A DNA stretch of 35,674 nt from Bacillota bacterium (GTDB taxonomy: Bacteria > Bacillota > Sulfobacillia > JAUYEF01), in NCBI GenBank assembly GCA_030691635.1, contig JAUYEF010000427.1, positions 1-35,674 on the forward strand, in the 5' to 3' direction. The notes under the pieces were generated by a model. It saw nothing but the letters and a program-made list of their open reading frames with translations, was not told the origin of the DNA and did no database searches. Positions 28,127 to 35,674 of this stretch are shown here, in pieces. A program made the position numbers and the translations under genes. The stretch's first letter is position 1; each line of letters opens with the position of its first letter.

Positions 28127-28141
28127 CACCACCGGGTGGTG
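28127..28141. repeat. inverted repeat CACCAC-CGG-GTGGTG upstream of the AbrB-like ORF
   Basis: Perfect 6-bp arms with a 3-nt spacer, between a TTGACA (28153-28148) and a TAGAAT (28125-28120) on the minus strand. Confidence 0.5.
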
Positions 28142-28206
28142 GCGATTTGTCAAAACGTGCGTCGTCGGACAAGCAGTTTTATATTGAAAGTCGAATCGTG
28201 TCTGGC

Positions 28207-28231
28207 GGCCCCCGGAGCACCGGCGGGGGCC
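28207..28231 (-). repeat. GC-rich hairpin downstream of glyA (possible terminator/attenuator without a U-tract)
   Basis: GGCCCCCG-N9-CGGGGGCC, 8-bp perfect arms. Confidence 0.45.
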
Positions 28232-28266
28232 TAACGTAGCCGCGCTGCTTACTGCTCCAACCAGCG

Positions 28267-29508
28267 CTACTGGTAGATCGGGAACGCGCACGCGAGCGCT
28301 ATGGCCTTCTCGCGGACGGCCGCGAGCGCTGCCTCATCCTTGCGGCCGGCGACGGTGTCCGCGATGAGCTCAGCTATCCTGGCCATCTCCGGCTCTTTCA
28401 TACCGCGGCTGGTCACCGCCGGAGTGCCGACCCTGATGCCGCTCGTCGTGTTGGGTGGCTTGGAGTCAAACGGGATGGCGTTCTTGTTCACCGTGATGTG
28501 CACCGTATCCAGGACCTGCTCCACCGTCCTGCCGGTGACTCCCTTGGGCGTGAGGTCCACCAGCATCAGGTGGTTGTCTGTGCCGCCTGACACCAGCCGG
28601 AAGCCCTGATTCACCAGAGCGTCCGCCAGCGCTGCAGCGTTCTTGATGATCTGCTGCTGGTACGCCTTGAAGCCCGGCTCCATGGTCTCTTTGAACGCTA
28701 CGGCCTTGGCCGCGATGATGTGCATCAGCGGCCCACCCTGGATGCCCGGGAAGACGGCCTTGTCTATGGCCTTGGCGAACTCGGCCTTGCACAGGATGAG
28801 CCCGCCTCTCGGCCCCCGCAGCGTCTTATGCGTGGTGGTCGTCACGAAGTGCGCGTAGGGCACCGGCGACGGGTGCAGCCCGGCGGCAACCAGGCCCGCG
28901 ATGTGGGCCATGTCCACCATGAGATATGCGCCGACCTCATCGGCGACTTCGCGGAAGAACTTGAAGTCGATTATCCTGGAGTAGGCGCTGGCCCCGGCGA
29001 CGATCATCTTCGGCTTCGACTCCAGCGCGAGCCGCCTGAGCTCGGCATAGTCGATGCGCTCGTCGTTCTGGCTCACGCCGTAGGGCACGATCTTGAAGTA
29101 CTTGCCCGAGATGTTCACGGGACTGCCGTGAGTCAGGTGGCCGCCATGGGCAAGGTTCATACCCAGTATGGTGTCGCCTGGCTCCAGCATCGCGAAGTAC
29201 ACGGCAGTGTTCGCCTGGGCTCCCGCGTGAGGCTGGACGTTTGCGTGCTCTGCCCCGAAAATCGCCTTAGCACGCTCGATCGCGAGCGTCTCAGCGATGT
29301 CCACCTTCTCGCAGCCACCGTAGTAACGGCGCCCGGGGTAACCCTCAGCGTACTTGTTTGTCAGCACTGTGCCGGCCGCCTCAAGCACGGCGTCGGATAC
29401 TATGTTCTCCGAGGCAATGAGCTCGATCACCGACTGCTGCCGCTCGAGTTCCTGCATGACCGCGGAGTAGATTTCTGGATCCACCCTCTTCACATTCTCA
29501 AGGTGCAC
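28267..29508 (-). CDS. glyA: serine hydroxymethyltransferase
   Basis: 413 aa: [47 protein letters not shown]...[19 protein letters not shown]. Confidence 0.98.
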   Translation of the reverse strand: MHLENVKRVDPEIYSAVMQELERQQSVIELIASENIVSDAVLEAAGTVLTNKYAEGYPGRRYYGGCEKVDIAETLAIERAKAIFGAEHANVQPHAGAQANTAVYFAMLEPGDTILGMNLAHGGHLTHGSPVNISGKYFKIVPYGVSQNDERIDYAELRRLALESKPKMIVAGASAYSRIIDFKFFREVADEVGAYLMVDMAHIAGLVAAGLHPSPVPYAHFVTTTTHKTLRGPRGGLILCKAEFAKAIDKAVFPGIQGGPLMHIIAAKAVAFKETMEPGFKAYQQQIIKNAAALADALVNQGFRLVSGGTDNHLMLVDLTPKGVTGRTVEQVLDTVHITVNKNAIPFDSKPPNTTSGIRVGTPAVTSRGMKEPEMARIAELIADTVAGRKDEAALAAVREKAIALACAFPIYQ

Positions 29509-29534
29509 TTCCCGAGCCCCCCTTTCGCGTGGAA

Positions 29535-30935
29535 CTACCTCATCCTGGCCAGGTGAATCGGTTGTCCCCCGATCCCGTGGGACGCCTCCATGATCGCCTC
29601 CGGCAATGTCGGGTGCGCGTGGACCATGTCCGCCAAGTCTTTGGCCGTAGCTTTCATCTTCAGAGCCACAGCTCCTTCATGGATCAGATCATCCGCGTGG
29701 GGGCCCATGATGTGCATCCCAAGCAGCCTGCCGTCACGCTCGTCCGCAACTATCTTGACCACGCCCTCCGTCTCACCCATGGCCACTGCCCGGCCGTTGG
29801 CCGTGAACGGGAACTTCGATACCTTCACGGCAATGCCGGCCTCCCTCGCTTCCGCTTCCTTCAGCCCGACGCTGGCGACCTCTGGGATCGAGAACACGCA
29901 GCCGGGAACGACTGAGTAGTCCATCTCGGCATCGTGGCCGAAGATGTTCTCCATGGCGACGATACCTTCGGCCGAGGCCACGGGGGCGAGGTAATACTTG
30001 CCGACCACGTCCCCGATCGCATAGATGCCCGGCACGCTGGTCCTCATCCTGGAGTCCGTCTTGATCCCCTTCCGGTCGTACTGGACACCGAGCCCGTCCA
30101 GGTCGATCCCACCGAAGTCCGGCACCATGCCCATGGCCACCAGGACCACTTCAGCCTTGTACTGGACCTTCTTGCCCTCCTTGTCGTCGCAGCGGACAAG
30201 TCTCTGCCCGTCCTCCGTCTCGACAATCTCCTTGATGTACATGCCGGAGTTGACCGAAATCCCCTTGCGCTTGAGCACGACCATCAGCCTGCGCGCGATC
30301 TCCTCATCTATGGGAGGCAGGATCACGGGCGAGCGCTTGATGATGTCCACCTTCGTGCCCCACGCGTTGTAGATGCAGGCAAACTCGACGCCGAGCACGC
30401 CGCCTCCTATGACGAGCATGGTCTTGGGCACGGATTCGAGTTCCAGAGCATCGTCGCTCGAGATGGTCAGGGCAAGGCTTTCCTTGGGAACGGGCGGCTG
30501 TTGCTGAGATGCGCCGGTGGCGAGGATCACGTTCTTTGTTTCCAGCTCCAAAGTCGTGCCGTCGTCACGTTTGACCACGACCCTACCCGGTTCGGGAACG
30601 CTGCCCCATCCTTTGATGAGTTCTACCTTGTTGCTTGAGAACAGGCGCTCGACGCCCGTGACGAGCTGCTCGACCACCTTCCTCTTCCGTGCCATCGCGA
30701 CCCCGAGGTCGAAGGACACTTCGCCCACGTTCGTCCCGAACTCCGCGGCGCGTGTCGCCGTGAGGTAAACCTCGGCGCTGCGCACAAGGGCTTTGGTAGG
30801 GATGCAGCCCCTGTTCAGGCAGCAGCCGCCGAGCCTTCCGCCCTCCACGACCGCCACCTTGCCGCCGAGCTGCGCGCCCTTAATCGCGGCGACGTAGCCG
30901 CCCGGCCCTGAACCTACAACCACGACATCGTACAT
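29535..30935 (-). CDS. lpdA: dihydrolipoyl dehydrogenase
   Basis: [56 protein letters not shown]... (GGxCLNxGCIPTK redox motif); C-terminal [13 protein letters not shown]. Confidence 0.97.
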   Translation of the reverse strand: MYDVVVVGSGPGGYVAAIKGAQLGGKVAVVEGGRLGGCCLNRGCIPTKALVRSAEVYLTATRAAEFGTNVGEVSFDLGVAMARKRKVVEQLVTGVERLFSSNKVELIKGWGSVPEPGRVVVKRDDGTTLELETKNVILATGASQQQPPVPKESLALTISSDDALELESVPKTMLVIGGGVLGVEFACIYNAWGTKVDIIKRSPVILPPIDEEIARRLMVVLKRKGISVNSGMYIKEIVETEDGQRLVRCDDKEGKKVQYKAEVVLVAMGMVPDFGGIDLDGLGVQYDRKGIKTDSRMRTSVPGIYAIGDVVGKYYLAPVASAEGIVAMENIFGHDAEMDYSVVPGCVFSIPEVASVGLKEAEAREAGIAVKVSKFPFTANGRAVAMGETEGVVKIVADERDGRLLGMHIMGPHADDLIHEGAVALKMKATAKDLADMVHAHPTLPEAIMEASHGIGGQPIHLARMR

Positions 30936-30947
30936 TCCGCCTACCCC

Positions 30948-31769
30948 CTACCTCTTCTGGTTCCACCCAGCATCTGCGTATTTTTTGCGCAGGAGCCGCT
31001 CTGCCGAGTCCCGCTCGCGGGCACTCAATTCCTGCTCCACGAATTCTATGTCAAGGCACCTGGAGAGTCCTTCCCTGAGCGCCGCGCACACTTCCGCGAA
31101 CTCGGGGCGGCGTTGCAGGAATTCCGAAAGCCCTCCGGCCTTCTTGGCCAGTGTTGAGTCAAGCCTGTTCCTTGCGGCATCGGATTTCAGCGTAAGCACG
31201 GACGTCAGACGCGCCGGCAGAAACGTGATGGGAATCGAGCCATGCTGCAGGATTGTGCCCATCTTCCTCGTCTGGGCGCTTCCGATGACCTTCTTCCCCT
31301 GGCAGACAACTTCATACCAGGAAGGCGAGTCGAAGCAGGCCGCCGATGAGTGCTCGCGCGGGTCGTGCCCCGCCTCCTGGGCAGCAACCATTCCTGCCTC
31401 CATGCCGAGAGCCCTGAGGCCTTCGACAAGGCCGGTGCTTATCCGCCTGTATGTCTCGACGACACTGCCTGGGAACTCGGCCTCTCGCACGATGATGCCG
31501 TACGTGACTTCATCGTCGTGGAGCACTGTCCTGCCGCCCGTGGGACGCCTGACCAGGTCGTAGCCGGCCTCAGCGACCCTTCCCAGGTCGATCTCACGCT
31601 CCAGCCGCTGGAAGTAGCCGATCGAGATTGTGGGCGGGTCCCAGGCGTAGAACCTGAGAGTGGGTGGCGACGCCCCTTCGGACACCGAGAACATGATGGC
31701 CTCGTCTATGGCCATGTTCGAAGCGCCCCGGTGAGGAGCGTCATAAATGACTCGCCATCTTGCGGTCAT
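30948..31769 (-). CDS. lipM: lipoate/octanoate-protein ligase family, LipM-like octanoyltransferase
   Basis: RRPTGGRTVLHDDEVTYGI and AACFDSPSWYEVVCQGKKVIGSAQTRKMGTILQHGSIPI (LipM-like region including a candidate catalytic Cys). ATGA overlap with the upstream radical SAM gene. Confidence 0.8.
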   Translation of the reverse strand: MTARWRVIYDAPHRGASNMAIDEAIMFSVSEGASPPTLRFYAWDPPTISIGYFQRLEREIDLGRVAEAGYDLVRRPTGGRTVLHDDEVTYGIIVREAEFPGSVVETYRRISTGLVEGLRALGMEAGMVAAQEAGHDPREHSSAACFDSPSWYEVVCQGKKVIGSAQTRKMGTILQHGSIPITFLPARLTSVLTLKSDAARNRLDSTLAKKAGGLSEFLQRRPEFAEVCAALREGLSRCLDIEFVEQELSARERDSAERLLRKKYADAGWNQKR

Positions 31770-32746
31770 GAGTCGTCGTCCTCCGCAGCGCTGGTGTCAA
31801 ACCACGAAAGCGCCTGGCCTATCGCCTCTTCGATCTCTGACGGCTGCAACGGCCTTGGATAATTATACACAAGGCCGCCCGGCCGTTCATTGTAGTAAGG
31901 CCTGTTGCAGTCCGAGCAGCCGCTCGTCTGGAAGGCGCGCCCGTCCGAAAGGCGTTCTCTGAGCAGCCCATCCTCGATGCCGAACGACACGAGACGGCCG
32001 TTCACAAACTTCATGTTTTCCGCCTGCGCAAGCCCTTCCACGACAAGCCACCTGGCTGCCTGGATGGCCCTGTACCTGGGCAGGGGCGGAGGCTTTTCGT
32101 GTTCCAGCGGCGTTCCCTTGACCGGCGTGAACGAGAACAGCCCTACCACGACCTGGAGGTCATGCATCGTCTGGAACATCTGAATCAGGGCCTCATCTGT
32201 CTCGCCAAGCCCGGCTATCAGGTGCGTGCCCATGCGCCCTGGGTAGTCGCGCGCGGCCGCTCTGATCAGCGCCAGCGCCGCGCTCCAGCCGGGCCCCTTG
32301 CAGCGCGCGTAAACCTCTTCGCTCGCGGCGTCCAGCGGGACGGACACCCGGTCCGCGCCCGCTTCGAACATGGCGCGGACGACCTGTTCACCACCACTCA
32401 CCGACACACACAACGGGATGTCGCAGCAGGCTTTGACCGCGTGGACGATCGCCTGTGTCCGGGCCACAAAGCCCGGCGACATGACCACCTGGATGCAGGC
32501 ACGTTTGATCAAGCCTTCGCGGTACGCCTCAGCTATGGCGCAGGCGGCCTCCTCGACAGGGAAATCGGGCCAGGTCACCCGCGAGAGCAGGTCTGCGCGG
32601 CTCGAACTGGCCGTCCCCTGCGCACAGAACGCGCAGGCCCGCGAGCATTTCGTGCCACACATCAAGTAAGCGGTCGTGGGGGCGGCGTCGAGCTTCGACC
32701 GTTTCAGTCCGAGCACAGCCGCGCTGCCCGCGGATACACGGATCAA
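31766..32746 (-). CDS. radical SAM protein, proposed LipS2-like lipoyl synthase component (TTG start overlapping the upstream stop as TTGA)
   Basis: MIRVSAGSAAVLGLKRSKLDAAPTTAYLMCGTKCSRACAFCAQG.. (CX3CX2C), ..SGCSDCNRPYYNERPGGLVYNYPRPL. The ORF-track extension to 32899 runs into the upstream gene. Confidence 0.7.
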   Translation of the reverse strand: MIRVSAGSAAVLGLKRSKLDAAPTTAYLMCGTKCSRACAFCAQGTASSSRADLLSRVTWPDFPVEEAACAIAEAYREGLIKRACIQVVMSPGFVARTQAIVHAVKACCDIPLCVSVSGGEQVVRAMFEAGADRVSVPLDAASEEVYARCKGPGWSAALALIRAAARDYPGRMGTHLIAGLGETDEALIQMFQTMHDLQVVVGLFSFTPVKGTPLEHEKPPPLPRYRAIQAARWLVVEGLAQAENMKFVNGRLVSFGIEDGLLRERLSDGRAFQTSGCSDCNRPYYNERPGGLVYNYPRPLQPSEIEEAIGQALSWFDTSAAEDDDS

Positions 32747-33603
32747 AGCACGCAGCACTCCTCTCCCCGCCGGGCCACGAGCCCGAGGTAACGCGCCAGC
32801 CTCCTGGCCTGTGGTGCGGGGTTCACGATGGTGTTCACGCCAGCACGAACGGCAAGAAGATCGAGCGTGCGCCTGTAGCGACCGCCGGGTCTCATGCACC
32901 CCAGCTGGATGGGCGTCTCAGGGAAATCAAGCCGTGCCTCAGCCAGGATCTCAGCCACAGCCGCAGGGGCCGGGGGCTCCACCCCCGCGAACCGGGTGCC
33001 CGGCGTCGGGATCAGCACCAGGAAGACCAGCGCGGGCGCGCCCAGCTGCTTGAGGATCCCGAGGGCGCGGCGCTCGCCGCTGATCGCGCCTCCCCTCAAC
33101 CCGATGCAGATGTGGGGCACCACCCGGGCGTGCCTGCAGAGTGCCTCATAGGACCGGACATAGTCGGCCACCGTCTTGTCGAGGCCGTACACTTCACGGA
33201 TCGTCTCGTCGTCTCCGACGAAATCGAAGGAGACGGCTCCAGCCATCTTCCCTGCGGAAGCCGCCTCCTCTTCACTGACAAGGCCAACATGGAGATTCAG
33301 CCGGCACGTCTTTGCCAGTTCCTCAAGTTGCTGAGCGTGGCTGCCGAACGGCACGACGCCTACCGGGCTGCACCCGCCGCTGATGAGGAGGCTCTTTGCC
33401 CTGCCCTGCAGGACCCAGGCTCGAGCCTCCTCAAGCGATATCATGTTGTCCAGGTAGTGCCCTCCGCAGTGCGCGCAGTTCAGGCCGCATTCCGTGCCTG
33501 TCAGCGACACCGCCGCCGTCCGCGCCGGGTAGGCGAAGGTTATGTCATGCCCAAACGAGCGCACCCTCGCCTCCCACGCCGAAGACAGCAAGTCATGCAG
33601 CAC
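32743..33603 (-). CDS. radical SAM protein, proposed LipS1-like lipoyl synthase component (GTG start overlapping the gcvPB stop, TAGTG)
   Basis: MLHDLLSSAWEARVRSFGHDITFAYPARTAAVSLTGTECGLNCAHCGGHYLDNMISLEEA (CX3CX2C); QLGCMRPGGRYRRTLDLLAVRAGVNTIVNPA. Confidence 0.7.
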   Translation of the reverse strand: MLHDLLSSAWEARVRSFGHDITFAYPARTAAVSLTGTECGLNCAHCGGHYLDNMISLEEARAWVLQGRAKSLLISGGCSPVGVVPFGSHAQQLEELAKTCRLNLHVGLVSEEEAASAGKMAGAVSFDFVGDDETIREVYGLDKTVADYVRSYEALCRHARVVPHICIGLRGGAISGERRALGILKQLGAPALVFLVLIPTPGTRFAGVEPPAPAAVAEILAEARLDFPETPIQLGCMRPGGRYRRTLDLLAVRAGVNTIVNPAPQARRLARYLGLVARRGEECCVL

Positions 33604-35063
33604 TACGCTTCCCTTCTCCACCTTGGGTTGAACTTCCGGACCGCGCCGGCTTCGTCAAGGCGGCCCACCACAGTGTCGTGAGGCGCCGTCTTGGCGATCT
33701 CCGGGTTCTCGTATGCTTCCTTCGCTATCGAGTTGAGTGCGTTGATGAAATAGTCGAGCGACTCCTTGGACTCAGTCTCGGTGGGCTCGATCATAAGCGC
33801 CTCATGCACGATGAGCGGGAAGTAGACCGTCGGCGGGTGAACGCCGTGGTCCAGAAGCCTCTTGGCGATGTCGAGCGTCCTCACGCCCGTTTCCTTCATG
33901 ATCCTGAACGGCGCCGCCACGAACTCGTGCTTGCAGTGCCTGTTGTACGGCAGGTCGTAGTACGCCAGGATGTTCCGCATGATGTAGTTGGCGTTCAGCA
34001 CCGCGTCCTCGCTGGCCTTCTTCAGCCCGTCCGGACCGAGCGCCCTGACATACGTGTATGCCTTCACCACCACGCCGAAGTTCCCGTAGTACCCCTTGAC
34101 CTTCCCGATCGAGTCGGGGTGGTTGTAGTTCAGGAAGTATTTCTTGCCGTCATAGTCGACAGTGGGCACCGGCAGGAACGGCACCAGGTGCTCAACGACG
34201 CCGACAGGCCCAGAGCCCGGTCCGCCGCCGCCATGGGGCGTGGAGAACGTCTTGTGCAGGTTGAAGTGCACCACGTCAAAACCGGCATCCGCGGGCCTCG
34301 ACCAGCCCATGATGGCGTTGGCGTTGGCGCCGTCGTAGTACAGAAGCCCGCCCTTCGCGTGCACGATCTCGGCGATCTTGTGGATGTTCTCATCGAAGAG
34401 CCCAAGCGTGTTCGGGTTCGTGAGCATCAGAGCAGCCACGTCCTCGCTCATGACCTTTGTCAGGTCTTCGAGGTCGACGCCGCCTCGCTCGTCGGACTTC
34501 ACGTTTACTATGTCGAAACCGGCCATGACGCTCGACGCCGGGTTCGTGCCATGAGCTGAGTCGGGGATGATCACCTTCGTGCGCTTCTGGCCGTTCTTCT
34601 TTTGGTAGGCCTTGATGATGAGGAGACCTGTGTACTCCCCATGCGCGCCGGCAGCGGGCTGCAGGCTGACGCGGCTTACTCCGCCTATCTCCGCCAGGTA
34701 CTGCTCCATCTCATACATCAGCTGCAAGATGCCCTGCGAAGCCTTCTCCGGCTGGTACGGGTGAGCGTACGCGAAGCCCGGGAGCCTCGATACCTGCTCA
34801 TTGACCTTCGGGCTGTACTTCATCGTGCACGAGCCGAGTGGGTAGAACCCGATATCCACACCGTGATTGAGCTGGCTGAGCTTGGTGTAGTGGCGGACGA
34901 TGTCCACCTCTCCGACCTCAGGGAGGTCGGGCGGGACCGCGCGAAGCTCGCCCTTGGGCACGAGGTTCTCGACCGGCACATCGGGAACGTCGAGAGCCGG
35001 AAGCGAGTAGCCCTTCCGTCCGGGGGAGCTCAGTTCAAATATCAGAGGCTGTACCTTTTTCAT
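33603..35063 (-). CDS. gcvPB: aminomethyl-transferring glycine dehydrogenase subunit GcvPB
   Basis: 486 aa: [50 protein letters not shown]...[19 protein letters not shown]...[23 protein letters not shown]. Confidence 0.98.
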   Translation of the reverse strand: MKKVQPLIFELSSPGRKGYSLPALDVPDVPVENLVPKGELRAVPPDLPEVGEVDIVRHYTKLSQLNHGVDIGFYPLGSCTMKYSPKVNEQVSRLPGFAYAHPYQPEKASQGILQLMYEMEQYLAEIGGVSRVSLQPAAGAHGEYTGLLIIKAYQKKNGQKRTKVIIPDSAHGTNPASSVMAGFDIVNVKSDERGGVDLEDLTKVMSEDVAALMLTNPNTLGLFDENIHKIAEIVHAKGGLLYYDGANANAIMGWSRPADAGFDVVHFNLHKTFSTPHGGGGPGSGPVGVVEHLVPFLPVPTVDYDGKKYFLNYNHPDSIGKVKGYYGNFGVVVKAYTYVRALGPDGLKKASEDAVLNANYIMRNILAYYDLPYNRHCKHEFVAAPFRIMKETGVRTLDIAKRLLDHGVHPPTVYFPLIVHEALMIEPTETESKESLDYFINALNSIAKEAYENPEIAKTAPHDTVVGRLDEAGAVRKFNPRWRREA

Positions 35064-35674
35064 TGAACTCCCTCCAGTACCGAGGCAAGCTCGTCGATTT
35101 CCTGCTTGCTCCTCTTCTCAGTCACAGCAAAGCTCAGGTGATTCGCAAGTTCCGGGTACCAGTGCCCGACATCGAGCGCTCCCAGGATGTTGTGCTTCAA
35201 CAGCTCATCCTGGACCTTGCACGGGCAGACGGCGCCCTTCACGGTGAACTCCTTGAAGAACGGAGCGTCGAACGCCAGCTGAAACTTCCCTGTGGCCTCT
35301 ATCCTCTTTGCTGCGTAGTGCGCCTTCTTCACACACAGCTCGGCGACTTCCCTGATGCCCTGCTTGCCGAGCGTGGTCAGGTAGACGCCCGCGGCGAGCG
35401 CGTTCAGGGCTTCATTCGAACAGATGTTGGACGTCGCTTTCTCGCGCCTGATGTGCTGCTCTCGCGTCTGGAGAGTCAGCACGAAGCCACGCTGGCCCCT
35501 GTTGTCCACGGTCGCGCCGACGATCCTTCCCGCCATGCGCCGCGCCATCTTCTCCCTGGTCGCGAAGAACCCCAGGTGAGGACCACCGTAGCTCATCGGG
35601 TTACCCAGCGCCTGGCCCTCGCCCATGACGATGTCCGCGCCGTAGTTCCCCGGAGCTTCGAGCAGGCCCAGCGA
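35060..35674 (-). CDS. gcvPA: aminomethyl-transferring glycine dehydrogenase subunit GcvPA, partial (runs off the window)
   Basis: [103 protein letters not shown] overlap with gcvPB. Confidence 0.97.
   Translation of the reverse strand, partial: SLGLLEAPGNYGADIVMGEGQALGNPMSYGGPHLGFFATREKMARRMAGRIVGATVDNRGQRGFVLTLQTREQHIRREKATSNICSNEALNALAAGVYLTTLGKQGIREVAELCVKKAHYAAKRIEATGKFQLAFDAPFFKEFTVKGAVCPCKVQDELLKHNILGALDVGHWYPELANHLSFAVTEKRSKQEIDELASVLEGVQ

Noticed and set aside
27815-28291. 158-aa minus-strand ORF in the glyA-peptidase gap
   Set aside because: Different frame from the AbrB-like ORF, spans the promoter/hairpin region, no recognisable family; the 55-aa AbrB-like frame explains the coding signal better.
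32747-32899. N-terminal extension of radical SAM protein 2 in the ORF track (MHETRRSLQAHARSSCRSCW...)
   Set aside because: Overlaps the conserved C-terminus of the upstream radical SAM gene in another frame; the TTG at 32746 overlapping the stop (TTGA) is the more plausible start.
33396-34559. 387-aa plus-strand ORF antisense to gcvPB
   Set aside because: Antisense to unambiguous GcvPB; no recognisable domain.
1-35674. CRISPR arrays, tRNA/rRNA genes, transposons, phage genes
   Set aside because: Scanned for repeats, cloverleaf-like or integrase/transposase signatures; none recognised. The window is dense chromosomal core sequence.

Overview
High-GC, spore-forming Clostridia-like (Firmicutes) chromosomal window. 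Essentially all recognisable genes lie on the minus strand. Read in the direction of transcription (right to left) the blocks are: (1) a tightly overlapped operon gcvPA'-gcvPB-[two radical SAM proteins]-lipM/lplA-lpdA-glyA; (2) a hidden 55-aa AbrB/SpoVT-type protein, an M24 peptidase, efp and a CD1247-type zinc-ribbon protein; (3) the complete spoIIIAA-AH operon; (4) asp23-amaP-DUF2273-nusB; (5) nfnA-nfnB, the electron-bifurcating transhydrogenase; (6) xseA-xseB-ispA-PAP2-dxs-tlyA-nadK-argR-recN-spoIVB-spo0A; (7) a buk-ptb-buk-ferredoxin-vorB-vorA' cluster for acyl-CoA/branched-chain oxoacid fermentation. The most interesting signal is the pair of adjacent radical SAM genes (31766-33603). They are translationally coupled to gcvPB and to a LipM-type octanoyltransferase, and I interpret them as a LipS1/LipS2-type (non-LipA) lipoyl synthase dedicated to the glycine cleavage system. 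Other points worth a second look are an apparent CTG start for SpoIIIAA behind a sigma-E-like promoter, the unlisted AbrB-like small ORF, duplicated butyrate kinases flanking Ptb, and nfnAB in the slot between nusB and xseA where folD is often found. No RNA genes, CRISPR arrays or mobile elements were recognised. All identities come from reading the translations; no database search was run.
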